Source: Halomonas sp. (lineage in GTDB: Bacteria; Pseudomonadota; Gammaproteobacteria; Pseudomonadales; Halomonadaceae). Taken from it: DNA of 64,000 bases. The stretch spans positions 1 to 64,000 of the forward strand of contig NZ_JAFWFN010000004.1 of assembly GCF_017515565.1 (NCBI RefSeq), written 5' to 3'. The notes under the pieces were generated by a model. That model saw only the letters and a program-made list of their open reading frames with translations. It had not been told where the DNA came from and searched no databases. Position 1 is the first letter of the stretch. Each line of letters starts with the position of its first letter. Position numbers and translations under genes: made by a program. Shown here piece by piece: positions 1 to 8,797 of this stretch.

Positions 1-17
1 ATACATCACCCGTTACG

Positions 18-133
18 CCTGACGACCATAGCGAGCGTGAACCACCTGATCCCTTGCCGAACTCAGTAGTGAAACCGCTTAGCGCCGATGGTAGTGTGGG
101 GTCTCCCCATGCGAGAGTAGGTCATTGTCAGGC
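18..133 (+). rRNA. rrf: 5S ribosomal RNA
   Basis: The stretch has the typical gammaproteobacterial 5S pattern: a gcctgacgaccatagcgag-type 5' end, the internal ccgaactcag segment, and a 3' end (gtcattgtcaggc) that pairs with the 5' end. The length of about 116 nt fits the family. It is the last gene of an rRNA operon whose 16S and 23S genes lie before the window, and it is followed at once by a strong terminator. The exact ends are judged by helix I pairing and may be off by one or two bases. Confidence 0.95.
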
Positions 134-150
134 ACTTATACCGCAGAAAA

Positions 151-174
151 CCCAGCCAATCGGCTGGGTTTTTT
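151..174 (+). terminator. Rho-independent terminator of the rRNA operon
   Basis: A 7-bp stem (cccagcc / ggctggg) with a four-base loop is followed by a run of T. It sits 17 bases after the 5S rRNA end and would stop rRNA operon transcription. Confidence 0.9.
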
Positions 175-393
175 GTTTGCGTGGAAGAAACGCCCTGGGG
201 CCTTACGTCTTGGAGATTTTTATTTAGGTGCACGTGCTATTTTGGGCATGATTTTATAGTGTTTTGATCAAGACAAATGTTTTAATAAGTTTAATAACAA
301 GGGGTTACCAAGTTCAGCTAGCGTTGTAGGCTCTCTGGCAATTAATATAGCCGAGTAGTTATTATGAAGTTCTTTCTCAGGAGGAGAGGCAAT

Positions 394-579
394 ATGAGTA
401 AACAAGTAACCAAGAAGTTAGTGATGGCACTGTTGATGGCGATGATGGTTGCTGGTTTAGCCGCTTGCGATAATCAAGGGCCAGCAGAAGAGGCGGGTGA
501 AAGTATTGATGAAAGCATGGAAAGCGCGGGTGAAAGTATCGAAGAGATGGGCAAAAACATGGAAGAAGCCGCTGAATAA
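394..579 (+). CDS. Small secreted lipoprotein, acidic heptad-like tail
   Basis: A 61-residue protein of unknown function. An in-frame ATG exists at 364, but the ATG at 394 is preferred because AGGAGGAG lies seven bases before it. The N-terminus has lysines, a hydrophobic stretch, and the lipobox LAAC with the lipidated Cys at residue 25. The mature 37 residues are very acidic and carry near-repeats (ESIDESMESAGESIEEMGK) likely to form an amphipathic helix. Size and layout recall entericidin-like small lipoproteins, but the sequence does not clearly belong to that family. It is monocistronic between the rRNA terminator and a convergent gene. Confidence 0.8.
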   Translation: MSKQVTKKLVMALLMAMMVAGLAACDNQGPAEEAGESIDESMESAGESIEEMGKNMEEAAE

Positions 580-629
580 TAGTCTAGTAGCTTAGTGGAT
601 AACGAGATAGCTTAATCTTTTTACTTACC

Positions 630-656
630 AAAACAGCCGCTTAAAGCGGCTGTTTT
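630..656. terminator. Bidirectional terminator
   Basis: The arms AAAACAGCCGCTT and AAGCGGCTGTTTT form an almost continuous inverted repeat, with A on one flank and T on the other. It can therefore end transcription from both the lipoprotein gene on the left and the Tim44-like gene on the right. Confidence 0.85.
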
Positions 657-685
657 GCGTTCTTTAGCTTGAAAAAGTAGAGCGC

Positions 686-1540
686 TTAGGCACCTGGGTT
701 TTGCTCAATGCCTTGCAAATACCAGGGCGCATCATCGCGCATTGTCCGCGTTAGATGCCAGGTTTCGTTGAACTCGGTCTGTTCGCTATTTTCCTCTAAA
801 ACCCCATGGAATATAACGGTTGCCTCGGCATATCCGTCGTATTCATTTACGTCGCCAAGCTCAGCAAAAAGCTTAATAACCTCGGTGCAGTTATCGTCGG
901 GGTGCTCGGTGCGCTCTTGGCGTAATAAATTATATAGCTCAGGAGTTACATACTCCTGGATCTGGCTAAGGTCGTTATTATCCCAGGCGCGTTGAAGCGT
1001 CATAAAGTGCTCTTTGGCACCTCCTAAAAAACGCTCTTTATTAAACCAGGCGGGTGTACTCTGGAGGCCGCTTGCTAAGCTGCCGGGTGCTGCTGAGAAG
1101 TTAGTAGCGGCTGGCGTTGATTCTTGTCGTTCGCGTTGGTAGCCAGCAGCAGAGCTAACAGATGCGGGGCGTCGCTGCCGCATAAATGCACGGAAAGCGA
1201 AAATGGCTAAAGCGGCCACGCCCACCATAACGAGTAGATCCATAATACGTAGCTCATCGAAGGCGCCGCCAAAAAATAGCGCTGCAAGTAAGCCGCCGGC
1301 AAGTAGGCCTCCCATCATGCCACCCATACCGCCTCTACGTGCCGCGGCAGCGCCTGCCTGGCCCTGCTGCTGCCCCTGAGCTTGCTGCTGCTGTTGGGGA
1401 GTGCTCGCCGGGCGATCCGCTGACCGTGACATGCTGCCTACGTTGCCACCTCCACCCATGCGGCGAGCTTCGGCATGCTCGATGGCTGCGCTGAAGCCCA
1501 TGACGCTGACCAGCAGCATGGCAAAAAACTTTCGTAACAT
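686..1540 (-). CDS. Tim44-like domain membrane protein
   Basis: A 284-residue protein of the bacterial Tim44-like family. Residues 1-25 are a signal-like segment ending near AEA. A Gly/Gln-rich low-complexity linker (about 27-75) and one or two hydrophobic segments (about 75-95 and 100-118) follow. The C-terminal Tim44/NTF2-like domain spans about 165-280 and contains FMTLQRAWDNNDLSQIQEYVTPELY, here given only as the region near residues 180-205. Homologues are inner-membrane proteins of unknown role; the mitochondrial relative helps import proteins, and no such job is shown here. It converges on the lipoprotein gene and is divergent from the isochorismatase-like gene. Confidence 0.85.
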   Translation of the reverse strand: MLRKFFAMLLVSVMGFSAAIEHAEARRMGGGGNVGSMSRSADRPASTPQQQQQAQGQQQGQAGAAAARRGGMGGMMGGLLAGGLLAALFFGGAFDELRIMDLLVMVGVAALAIFAFRAFMRQRRPASVSSAAGYQRERQESTPAATNFSAAPGSLASGLQSTPAWFNKERFLGGAKEHFMTLQRAWDNNDLSQIQEYVTPELYNLLRQERTEHPDDNCTEVIKLFAELGDVNEYDGYAEATVIFHGVLEENSEQTEFNETWHLTRTMRDDAPWYLQGIEQNPGA

Positions 1541-1681
1541 GTTGTTTCTCCGATGAGAGCGTTGAAATTGAGGATATGCGCCGAGGCGCTATGTAGAAAA
1601 TAATAAGTGGCTAGTTTACCGTGTAACTTGCTAGGTAGGTTATTCTGAGAATGTTTATAAAGACAAAAATAAGGTGAAAAA

Positions 1682-2257
1682 GTGCGCTTACATCATCAAC
1701 AAAGTCTGTTGTTAGTCGTCGATTTTCAAGCGGGATTGTTGCCTGTTATTGAGGGTGGTGAAGCCGCTCTAGAAGAGGCTGGCTGGTTGGCGGGTGTCGC
1801 CGAGGCACTGCAGGTGCCCGTATGGCTAACCGAGCAGTACCCAGAAAGATTGGGAGGTACGGCGCCTTCGCTGTTGAGCACGTTAGGCGAACACAAGGTG
1901 TGGCAAAAACTCCATTTCAGCGTGATGGAAGAGCCTGAGTTTGTCGACGCCATAAAAGCTCAAGGGGTGCGGCAAATAGTGATATGCGGAACAGAAGCGC
2001 ATATCTGTGTGTTGCAGAGTGCGCTTGGCTTGCTGGAGGCGGGCTATGAGGTGTTTTGGCTTAGTGAAGCGACAGCGAGCCGCCGTAAAGATGAAGCGCG
2101 ACTAGCCCGCGAGCGCGCCTGTGCTAATGGTGCGGTAGCGGTCACTGCGGACATGGTCGCTTATGAGTGGCTGCACCGTTGTGACACAGCCTCTTTTAAA
2201 GAGGTGCATCAGCGCTTTCTCAAGCCGCGTTCACCCCGCGCAGTGACGTTTTTCTAA
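1682..2257 (+). CDS. Isochorismatase-like cysteine hydrolase
   Basis: A 191-residue protein of the isochorismatase/nicotinamidase-like superfamily (YcaC-like branch). The start is a GTG with AAGGTGA ten bases upstream. The expected catalytic triad is visible: Asp14 in VVDFQ, Lys76 in WQKLHFS and Cys109 in GTEAHIC, the last preceded by the usual cis-peptide region. Members cleave small amides or vinyl ethers, and the substrate cannot be told from sequence. It ends 11 bases before the convergent yaaA. Confidence 0.85.
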   Translation: MRLHHQQSLLLVVDFQAGLLPVIEGGEAALEEAGWLAGVAEALQVPVWLTEQYPERLGGTAPSLLSTLGEHKVWQKLHFSVMEEPEFVDAIKAQGVRQIVICGTEAHICVLQSALGLLEAGYEVFWLSEATASRRKDEARLARERACANGAVAVTADMVAYEWLHRCDTASFKEVHQRFLKPRSPRAVTFF

Positions 2258-2268
2258 TGATTAAGTGA

Positions 2269-3048
2269 TTAACGATCAGCCTCTTTGCGGGTAAAGACCA
2301 GTGTATCGCCCTGGGAGGCGGCTGCATCAAATTGATACCCGGCCTCTTGAAAGTTGGTTAGCTGATTGGGATGGTTAATTTGTTGCTGAATAATCCAAGC
2401 GCTCATCAAGCCGCGCGCTTTTTTGGCATAGAAGCTGATGATCTTAAAGGTGCCGTTCTTCTCATCTTTAAAGACGGGCGTCACAACGCGCGCGCTAAGC
2501 TGTTTAGTATCAATCGCCTTAAAATATTCGTTTGAGGCCAGATTAACGAGCACCTTGGAGCCACTTTCTGCAATCGCGCTATTAAGCGCTTGCGTTAACG
2601 TTGGCTTCCAGTACGCGTAAAGGTCGTTGCCAGCACCGTTAGGCAGTTTGGTGCCCATCTCCAGTCGGTAGGGTTGTATTAAGTCTAGTGGCCGTAGTAA
2701 GCCATATAAGCCGGATAGAATGCGCAGGTGCTGCTGTGCAAACTGGTTATCAGCGTCGTTAAATGAGCTGGCGTCTAGCCCAGTGTAAACATCGCCTTGA
2801 AAGGCTTGTACGGCAGGTTTGGCATTATTTAGAGAGAAAGGTGGCTGCCAATCTGAAAAACGCGCAGCGTTCAGGCCTGCCAGCTTATCGCTGATACCCA
2901 TAAGGTCGCTAAGCTGTTGTGGTGAGTAGCCACGCAAAATCTCAATCAGCGGCTTACTGTACTCAAGGAAGTCCGGTTGAGTGACCTGATCAGTGGTGGA
3001 GGGCGTTTCAAAGTCTAGCGTTTTTGCAGGGGAAATAACGCTCAGCAT
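2269..3048 (-). CDS. yaaA: Peroxide stress protein YaaA (UPF0246)
   Basis: A 259-residue homologue of E. coli YaaA, with the family N-terminus [14 protein letters not shown] and the conserved FNGDVYxGL-type segment ([11 protein letters not shown]) near residue 85. YaaA is a cytoplasmic protein that lowers free iron during hydrogen peroxide stress in E. coli and binds DNA in vitro. The start at 3048 is supported by AAGGAG six bases upstream. Length matches the family (about 255-260). It is probably transcribed alone, since a hairpin separates it from the upstream tas gene. Confidence 0.93.
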   Translation of the reverse strand: MLSVISPAKTLDFETPSTTDQVTQPDFLEYSKPLIEILRGYSPQQLSDLMGISDKLAGLNAARFSDWQPPFSLNNAKPAVQAFQGDVYTGLDASSFNDADNQFAQQHLRILSGLYGLLRPLDLIQPYRLEMGTKLPNGAGNDLYAYWKPTLTQALNSAIAESGSKVLVNLASNEYFKAIDTKQLSARVVTPVFKDEKNGTFKIISFYAKKARGLMSAWIIQQQINHPNQLTNFQEAGYQFDAAASQGDTLVFTRKEADR

Positions 3049-3104
3049 GGCCTGCTCCTTATCCCGTGGCAGAAGAGAGAAAATAAAGTGCGATGATTAT
3101 ACCA

Positions 3105-3126
3105 AGCCTCGGCGATGACCGAGGCT
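3105..3126. terminator. Hairpin, probable tas terminator
   Basis: The inverted repeat AGCCTCGG / CCGAGGCT has a six-base loop and lies inside a wider imperfect dyad (ATACC at 3099, GGTAT at 3129). It is downstream of tas and upstream of yaaA on the minus strand. It lacks a clear T-run, so its role as a terminator is inferred from position. Confidence 0.5.
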
Positions 3127-3182
3127 ATCGGTATGATAGCGAGGTGGTTTAACCGCCTAGCGCTTGGCGCCATAAGCCGCGG

Positions 3183-4214
3183 CTACGGGCAGGGATTCGG
3201 CATTCGCCGGTGAATGTTCTCGATAGCCTCGAGCACTTCTTCATCAAGCTTGATACTTTCACTGGCGAGATTTTTTTCCAGCTGCTCCATTGTGGTGGCG
3301 CCTATAATATTGCTGGTCAAAAAACGGCGAGAGTTCACAAACGCCAGTGCCATTTGGGCTGGGTCTATGTCGTGCTCCTTGGCAAGCGTAACGTAAGCCT
3401 GCGTTGCGGCCTCTGCTTCCGGTGAGGTGTAACGTTTAAAGCGCTCATAGAGAGTGAGGCGACCCTTGGGTGGCTGCGCCCCGTTAAGGTATTTACCCGA
3501 GAGTACCCCAAACCCTAGCGGCGAGTAGGCGAGTAGGCCAACATCCTCACGATGAGCGATTTCAGCCAACCCCACTTCAAAGGTACGATTGAGCAGGTTG
3601 TAGGGGTTCTGGATAGAGGCGACCCGTGGCATAGCCATCTGATCGGCGAGCTGCAGCATCCGCATCACGCCCCAGGGTGTCTCATTGGAAAGGCCAATGG
3701 CGCGGATTTTTCCAGCATCCACTAGCTCTTTTAGCGCAGCGAGCGTGTCCTCGAGTGGAGTGGCGTCTTCTTGCTCTTCATGGGTGTAACCAAGCTTGCC
3801 AAAAAAGTTGGTGTTACGGTCTGGCCAATGGAGTTGATACAGGTCGATATAGTCAGTGTTGAGCCGTGCAAGGCTGGTATCAACAGCCTGGTGCAGATGG
3901 TCACGACGCATCCTTGGCCCACCACGAATGTGGTCTAAGCCGGGGCCGGCTGCTTTCGTTGCGATAATGACATCATCACGCGAACCGCGAGCCTTTAACC
4001 AACTGCCGATATACGCTTCGGTTAAGCCTTGGGTCTCGGCCTTTGGCGGGACCGGGTACATTTCAGCGGTGTCGATAAAATTGATACCAAAAGCTACTGC
4101 GCGATCAAGTTGCTCATGGGCTTCCGCTTCACTGTTTTGTTCGCCAAACGTCATCGTGCCTAAGCAGAGTCGGCTGACCTCCATCCCGGTTCTGCCAAGT
4201 GGGCGAGTTTGCAT
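3183..4214 (-). CDS. tas: NADP(H)-dependent aldo-keto reductase Tas-like
   Basis: A 343-residue aldo/keto reductase closely resembling E. coli Tas. It shows the family elements GRTGMEVSRLCLGTMTFGEQ at the N-terminus, the catalytic Asp/Tyr region FIDTAEMYP, the Lys in IATKAAGPG and the His in QLHWPDR. The enzyme reduces carbonyl substrates with NADPH in the cytosol; the physiological substrate is unknown. Two ATGs are possible (4220 and 4214). The second is chosen because GAGGAG sits six bases before it but directly abuts the first. The gene appears to be transcribed alone. Confidence 0.9.
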   Translation of the reverse strand: MQTRPLGRTGMEVSRLCLGTMTFGEQNSEAEAHEQLDRAVAFGINFIDTAEMYPVPPKAETQGLTEAYIGSWLKARGSRDDVIIATKAAGPGLDHIRGGPRMRRDHLHQAVDTSLARLNTDYIDLYQLHWPDRNTNFFGKLGYTHEEQEDATPLEDTLAALKELVDAGKIRAIGLSNETPWGVMRMLQLADQMAMPRVASIQNPYNLLNRTFEVGLAEIAHREDVGLLAYSPLGFGVLSGKYLNGAQPPKGRLTLYERFKRYTSPEAEAATQAYVTLAKEHDIDPAQMALAFVNSRRFLTSNIIGATTMEQLEKNLASESIKLDEEVLEAIENIHRRMPNPCP

Positions 4215-4464
4215 TGTCATCTCCTCTATAAGGCGAAATTGCCTCAGGATAAGCGTTATCTTCGCCGTGAATATCAGCGTGTGAGTGGCATGTTAGCGAG
4301 GCTCTCCAAAAGCAGCAAATCAATAGGGTTGAGTCGACGCAAAGGCAGGCGTATGCTTGCCAGCCCATCGACCAGCCGAGCGCTGGTTAATCGTATGGTT
4401 AGCTGTCAAAAAGTGGAACCGACTGTTAGCCGAAGATCTCAACAGATAGGCAAGGTGGTTTGCC

Positions 4465-4959
4465 ATGCCGCAGGCATCATCATTGTTTACTCGTCTAGAA
4501 TTTCGTCTTGCCGAGCAGCTGTTTCATACGCGTTGGTTACTGCCGCGCTCGCCACGCACGCAACGTTTAACGATGCAGTTATTCAAGCGCTGTGCAGAGG
4601 CGGGGCATCCTGATGCGCTGTCTATTTACGGCCATATGCTGTTTCATCGCAGCCTATCACCTCATGATAAAGCACGTGGGGCGCGCTACGTGTTAGAGGC
4701 CGCCCAGGCAGGCGATATAAAGTCTCAGTACCAAGCCGCACACATCCATGAGCACGGCTGCGTACAGTATCCGCGTCGTGAAGATTATGCGGTTACTCTA
4801 TACGCCCGTGCTGCTCAATCTGGGCACTTTCTAGCGGCTGAAAGGCTTGCCCGAGCTTATCGCCTTGGCGAGCTAGGCTTGGCGATAGATAGTCAACAGG
4901 CGGCTTACTGGCAAGGTTTGGCCGACCGTCAGCCCCAGGCTGAGCTGGCGACCGCCTAG
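4465..4959 (+). CDS. Sel1-like repeat protein
   Basis: A 164-residue helical-repeat protein. Two to three Sel1/TPR-like units can be read: around residues 40-70 (LFKRCAEAGHPDALSIYGHM), 75-110 (GARYVLEAAQAGDIKSQYQA) and 113-150 (AVTLYARAAQSGHFLAAERL), each with the A-A-xx-G-xxxA spacing. Such repeats mediate protein-protein contacts. There is no signal peptide. The gene is followed after 16 bases by the exonuclease-like gene, so the two are probably co-transcribed, although no functional link is known. An AAGGTGG element precedes the ATG. Confidence 0.75.
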   Translation: MPQASSLFTRLEFRLAEQLFHTRWLLPRSPRTQRLTMQLFKRCAEAGHPDALSIYGHMLFHRSLSPHDKARGARYVLEAAQAGDIKSQYQAAHIHEHGCVQYPRREDYAVTLYARAAQSGHFLAAERLARAYRLGELGLAIDSQQAAYWQGLADRQPQAELATA

Positions 4960-4975
4960 CCAATAGGATCAGTAA

Positions 4976-5500
4976 ATGAGGAAGTCCGTGTCCGAGACGC
5001 TACCTACAGTGCTAGATATTGAAGCGTCCGGATTCGGGCGCGGCAGCTACCCGATTGAAGTTGGTATTGCCCGTGCTGACGGTAGCTGCTGTGCGTTTCT
5101 TATTCAGCCATTAGAGGAGTGGACCCACTGGGATCCTAAAGCAGAATTGTTGCATGGGATTTCCCGGGAGCGCTTGCGCCAAGAGGGCTACCCCGTGCAA
5201 CAAGTGGCGCGCTGGCTTAATGATGAGTTGCGTGAGATAGGAAAAGCGTATAGCGATAGCTGGGGATACGATAATACTTGGCTATCGCTACTTTTTCATC
5301 ATGCAGAGCTACTGCCCCGTTTTCGTTTAGAGGCGCTGCGTATTCTGCTCAGTGAAGCGCAGCAGGCCCTGTGGAGCGATACAAAAGAGGCGGTGATTGC
5401 TGAGCGGGGTATCCACCGCCACAGAGCGGGAGAAGATGCTCGTTTGCTGCAGCTAACCTACCAACGAACGCTACAGCTTACCGGGGACCCACGCCGTTAA
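4976..5500 (+). CDS. DEDDh-type 3'-5' exonuclease-like protein
   Basis: A 174-residue protein with the RNase T/DnaQ-like exonuclease fold. The Exo I motif is LDIEASG (residues 13-19), the middle region holds NTW with nearby acidic residues, and the Exo III motif is HRAGEDARLL (about residues 148-157). The three metal-binding acidic positions and the histidine therefore seem present. The substrate may be DNA or RNA. It lies 16 bases after the Sel1-repeat gene. The family is often annotated only as exonuclease in Halomonas relatives; no specific role is claimed. Confidence 0.78.
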   Translation: MRKSVSETLPTVLDIEASGFGRGSYPIEVGIARADGSCCAFLIQPLEEWTHWDPKAELLHGISRERLRQEGYPVQQVARWLNDELREIGKAYSDSWGYDNTWLSLLFHHAELLPRFRLEALRILLSEAQQALWSDTKEAVIAERGIHRHRAGEDARLLQLTYQRTLQLTGDPRR

Positions 5501-5558
5501 CGTTCGCGTTTGTACCCTCGGCCCATTGCTCGTTGGCCCTTGCTTCAGCTTGAGCTGC

Positions 5559-6104
5559 TTACTGTAACTCCCCCTCTAGCATCTCTAGTAGCTGGATAGG
5601 CGTTGGCGCGTCCACCAACATATTGCGCGTTGTTTGAGCTAAAAAGCCATGGCTAACGGTGTTGTCTAGAAAGGTTAGCAGCGGTGCATAAAAGCCTTCG
5701 GTATCGAGCAGCCCCATGGGCTTGTCGTGAAGCCCTAAGTAGCCCCAAGTCCATATCTCAAACAGTTCTTCGAAGGTGCCAATACCGCCGGGCAGGGCAA
5801 TAAAGGCGTCAGCGTTGGCGGCCATGGTGGCCTTGCGCTCATGCATGTTGGGTACGCGAATCAGCTCAGTCAGGCCGAAATGTGCTTGTTCTCGTTCCAC
5901 AAGGTGATCTGGCATCACGCCAATGACCTTACCGCCAGCCTCTAGGGCTGCATTAGCCAGCTCACCCATTAAGCCAATACGTGCGCCTCCATACACAAGC
6001 GTGTGCCCCCGAGCTGCTAGCGCTGCGCCAAGCGTACGGGCCACTTGGCAGAATACAGGGCTATTGCCTTCTCGTGAGCCGAGGTAGACACAAATGCGTG
6101 ACAT
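5559..6104 (-). CDS. LOG family protein (nucleoside 5'-monophosphate phosphoribohydrolase-like)
   Basis: A 181-residue TIGR00730/LOG-family protein. The hallmark motif PGGIGTFEE lies near residues 104-112, with the upstream Rossmann segment VYGGARIGLMG around 38-48. Members cleave the N-glycosidic bond of AMP or cytokinin riboside monophosphates; the older label lysine decarboxylase is wrong for this fold. It is the last of four minus-strand genes (thioesterase, unknown, DUF501, LOG) spaced 12-64 bases apart, possibly one operon. Confidence 0.9.
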   Translation of the reverse strand: MSRICVYLGSREGNSPVFCQVARTLGAALAARGHTLVYGGARIGLMGELANAALEAGGKVIGVMPDHLVEREQAHFGLTELIRVPNMHERKATMAANADAFIALPGGIGTFEELFEIWTWGYLGLHDKPMGLLDTEGFYAPLLTFLDNTVSHGFLAQTTRNMLVDAPTPIQLLEMLEGELQ

Positions 6105-6168
6105 AGTGAGGGCGTCCTTATGACAGTCGTTATAGTGATGTAATTTGATGGCGTTTTGGCGGAGCCGG

Positions 6169-6690
6169 TTAGTCTAGGCAGTGTGCAACGTGGTAGTGCT
6201 CATCCATCCACTGTCCAACGACGTTATTGCCGCACAAATGGTGCGCGTATTGGGTATGCAGGCAGCGCACCTGTTGCCAGTTGCTAATGCCCCCAATACC
6301 GCGTTCGGTGAGTACGTCGGTGTAGCCTAAGGTAGCGACTTCATCACGCTGGGCATCACTCATATACGCCCAGCGTGCTTTAACGTAGTCGCGGTGGCTC
6401 TCTTGGTACGCTTCCAGAAAGTCAGGTTCTTCTTGAAGCCGTTGCTCCAGTGACTTAATGACGCCCACTGCTTCAATGCGTGAAATTTCGACTTTAAGTA
6501 GCTCTGAGCAGAGCCAGTAAAGAGTAGGGAAGGGCTTACCATCCACGATAGGCGCCATCCGTAACACTAAAGGCGTACCTTCAGCGTCGGTGGCAGCAAC
6601 GGCTTCAATACCTCGAGGTGCCCGTCCGAGCTGTTGCGTAATAATCGCCAATTGGCGCTCGTCAGGGGCTTGGTCGGTACGAATTACCAT
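6169..6690 (-). CDS. DUF501 domain protein
   Basis: A 173-residue cytoplasmic protein matching the DUF501 family, recognisable by LGRAPRGIEAVA near residue 25, the PTLYWLCS segment near residue 55, and a conserved GIGGI motif with Cys and His residues near the C-terminus (CLHTQYAHHLCG). The function is not known. The His/Cys-rich tail could bind a metal, but that is an inference. It starts 12 bases after the upstream unknown gene and is likely co-transcribed with it. Confidence 0.8.
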   Translation of the reverse strand: MVIRTDQAPDERQLAIITQQLGRAPRGIEAVAATDAEGTPLVLRMAPIVDGKPFPTLYWLCSELLKVEISRIEAVGVIKSLEQRLQEEPDFLEAYQESHRDYVKARWAYMSDAQRDEVATLGYTDVLTERGIGGISNWQQVRCLHTQYAHHLCGNNVVGQWMDEHYHVAHCLD

Positions 6691-6702
6691 TGCGCGGTTC
6701 TC

Positions 6703-7005
6703 TCACTTTCGGTCGTCTTGAATAAATTTATTTGAGCGGCCAACGGCGCGGAAAAAACAGCGGTTAAGCTGCTCAGGAGAGGCTACATAGCGCCATGTCC
6801 GCTCACAGTATTCGGTGGCTCGTGCCATTAGCACGTCGTACAGTCGGTTGAACGGGGCATCATAATCGTAGGGGTCGGCGCCGAACAAGCGGATATGAGG
6901 ATAGTCAGCAAATCGTTCCATAAAGAAACGCTCTAAATCTGCCTCTACGGCCTGGTGTTGCGCCGTATTGTCAGGATCTATCCAAAGGTTATAACGGATC
7001 GCCAT
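6703..7005 (-). CDS. Conserved hypothetical protein, 100 aa
   Basis: A small soluble protein rich in aromatic residues with no signal peptide or membrane segment. I do not recognise a domain. Features are an N-terminal MAIRYNLWIDP strand, a DADLERFF-type acidic helix, and a basic C-terminus. Tight spacing to the DUF501 gene (12 bases) and the thioesterase gene (44 bases upstream) supports that it is a real gene in that operon. Confidence 0.65.
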   Translation of the reverse strand: MAIRYNLWIDPDNTAQHQAVEADLERFFMERFADYPHIRLFGADPYDYDAPFNRLYDVLMARATEYCERTWRYVASPEQLNRCFFRAVGRSNKFIQDDRK

Positions 7006-7049
7006 GGCGGTCTCCCAGCATACCGCAACGCGCGCGGCGGGAATGAGCG

Positions 7050-7457
7050 TTATGCAGGCTCTGGTGCGTCATGCAGATGCGCTAGCAGTGTTTCACGCAG
7101 CTCGCCCTCAATTGGCATAGCGCATTTTGCTTGATGGTCGTACTGCACCAGTATGGTGTGACCAAGGTTAGTGAGCCTGCCGTGCTGTCGTGCTTCCTGA
7201 GTCACCGTAAAAGAGCTAGTGCCTAAGCGTGTCAGGTAGGTACGTAGTTCGATATCGTGACCGTAAAACAGTTCAGCTCGGTAGTCGACTTCCATGCGCG
7301 CCATGATTAAGCGCCACTGCTTGGGATTAAGATCTGGTGTGAATAATTTAAAAAGGTCATTGCGTGCCAGCTCAAACCACGCGGGCAAGCGGGTATTGTT
7401 AATATGGCCTAACGCGTCGGTATCATAAAAGGCAGGCTCAATGGTGCGAGTAAACAT
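7050..7457 (-). CDS. Acyl-CoA thioesterase, 4HBT hot-dog family
   Basis: A 135-residue single hot-dog domain protein of the YbgC/4-hydroxybenzoyl-CoA thioesterase type. The signature FYDTDALGHINNTRLPAWFE (residues 11-30) contains the catalytic Asp and the HxNN loop. The enzyme would hydrolyse acyl-CoA thioesters in the cytosol; the chain length is not deducible. It is first in the probable minus-strand operon running down to the LOG-family gene. Confidence 0.88.
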   Translation of the reverse strand: MFTRTIEPAFYDTDALGHINNTRLPAWFELARNDLFKLFTPDLNPKQWRLIMARMEVDYRAELFYGHDIELRTYLTRLGTSSFTVTQEARQHGRLTNLGHTILVQYDHQAKCAMPIEGELRETLLAHLHDAPEPA

Positions 7458-7516
7458 TGGGTATCCTTATTATTAGTGGTTTAGGTTAGCCAGAATTACC
7501 CCTAACAAGCGCTTGG

Positions 7517-8323
7517 TCAAGTGGTGCGACGCTGATACCAAGCGGTGAGCTGCATCCAACCAAGCAGCCATAGGGTGGCGGTAGCAAATCCTGCCAAGGT
7601 ACCCCAAAAAAGCCCCATGGTGCTGTAGGTATAAGATACACACAGAGTGTAACTAAGCAGCGAGCCTAGCCCCATGGGGTAGTGTTTGATGACGGTGGCT
7701 ACGGGTGCGTGCCCATTATTGAGATGCAAAATCAGCAGAAATGGCAGCATAGTGACAGGAAAGGCGGCAAGGGTGCCTGCCCACTCCGGCGGTAACCAAT
7801 GTGCTAGGCGTGTAATTGTAAAAATGATGACCGTCGCAAGCCCTGCGCGGGCTGCTAGCGCAGGCCAGGTAAACGCCCGGCTAGCTGGGCTTTTAACGTC
7901 GGGTACAGTGCGAAACAGCCAGCTAAAAACGGCAATAGCGGCGAGGGTCACCAGCGTGCCGCTAACCCGCGTAAAGTTGAACTGGGCAAGTACGCTGCTC
8001 ACTGCTAACCAAGCAACAAGCCCTCCCGCTACGCCGCTTAAAACCCCCTTTAGACCTGGCTGGCGGCCCATCACAAGATAGCCTGCCCCTAGGGCCATGG
8101 ACGCGGTAAAGCCCGCTAAGGTATGTACCGCACTTTGGGTCGCAAATTCGGGAGATAGCTCTAAGCCGATAAAAAAAAGCGCCAGCGCGGTTCCCAGTGG
8201 GTAGCCTGCAAGTAGCCCGGCCATACGTGGGCTAGCACGTACTGCAATGGCGCCCAACCCCAGCACCATGCCAATTGAAAGGGTCAGCTTAGCCAGCTGC
8301 CAAGTCAGTGGAACTTCTATCAT
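7517..8323 (-). CDS. Polytopic membrane protein of unknown function
   Basis: A 268-residue very hydrophobic protein with about eight to nine predicted membrane segments, starting with LTLSIGMVLGLGAIAV and ending near TATLWLLGWMQL. Two segments carry PLGTALALFF- and FPVTMLPFLL-like stretches at similar places in each half, which suggests an internal duplication of four-helix units. No transporter motif is recognised. It is separated by 59 bases from the downstream thioesterase gene and could belong to the same transcript. Confidence 0.7.
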   Translation of the reverse strand: MIEVPLTWQLAKLTLSIGMVLGLGAIAVRASPRMAGLLAGYPLGTALALFFIGLELSPEFATQSAVHTLAGFTASMALGAGYLVMGRQPGLKGVLSGVAGGLVAWLAVSSVLAQFNFTRVSGTLVTLAAIAVFSWLFRTVPDVKSPASRAFTWPALAARAGLATVIIFTITRLAHWLPPEWAGTLAAFPVTMLPFLLILHLNNGHAPVATVIKHYPMGLGSLLSYTLCVSYTYSTMGLFWGTLAGFATATLWLLGWMQLTAWYQRRTT

Positions 8324-8438
8324 GAGGTGATTTCCTTCACATTATTGTGCCGTTATTATCGGTGTGCCGTTTGCGTAACACTATTTGATGTATTGATTCA
8401 TTTTTGCGCTGCCTGCGTGCGAGGATGCCACGATCGTG

Positions 8439-8795
8439 ATGCGTTCTAACAAGCCAAGTGCTCATCTGCTCTCCCCACCGCCAAGGCCCGCCGGTTGTGA
8501 GCTTTGCCTTCGCGCTGCGCCACTAACAAAGCATCACCTGATACCGCGCACCCTGCACAACAAGCCGCGCTATCAAAAGCGCCATAGTCGGGAGGAGCGC
8601 TTAACCGCGATTGTATGGCTTTGCCACCCCTGTCATAAGCATATTCATCGGCTCTACAGCGAGCGGGAGTTAGCTGATTATTTTGCCACGCTTGACGCTT
8701 TGAAAGAGGACGCTGAGATCAGTGCCTTTGTAGCGTGGCTGGCCACCAAGCCTGCGGGGTTCAAGCCCAAGTCGTCGGTGCGTAAGCGTCGTTGA
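8439..8795 (+). CDS. HNH endonuclease-like small protein
   Basis: An approximately 118-residue protein with an HNH-type metal-finger layout: CELC (about residues 20-23), the HHLIPR motif (about 32-37), then CHPCH and KHIHRLY near residues 65-75. This is the ββα-metal arrangement of HNH nucleases with two CxxC-like pairs. Many such small chromosomal HNH proteins lack a proven nuclease role. Start may be GTG 8436 or ATG 8439; GAGGA lies 10-13 bases upstream. It ends two bases before a convergent gene. Confidence 0.75.
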   Translation: MRSNKPSAHLLSPPPRPAGCELCLRAAPLTKHHLIPRTLHNKPRYQKRHSREERLTAIVWLCHPCHKHIHRLYSERELADYFATLDALKEDAEISAFVAWLATKPAGFKPKSSVRKRR

Positions 8796-8797
8796 TG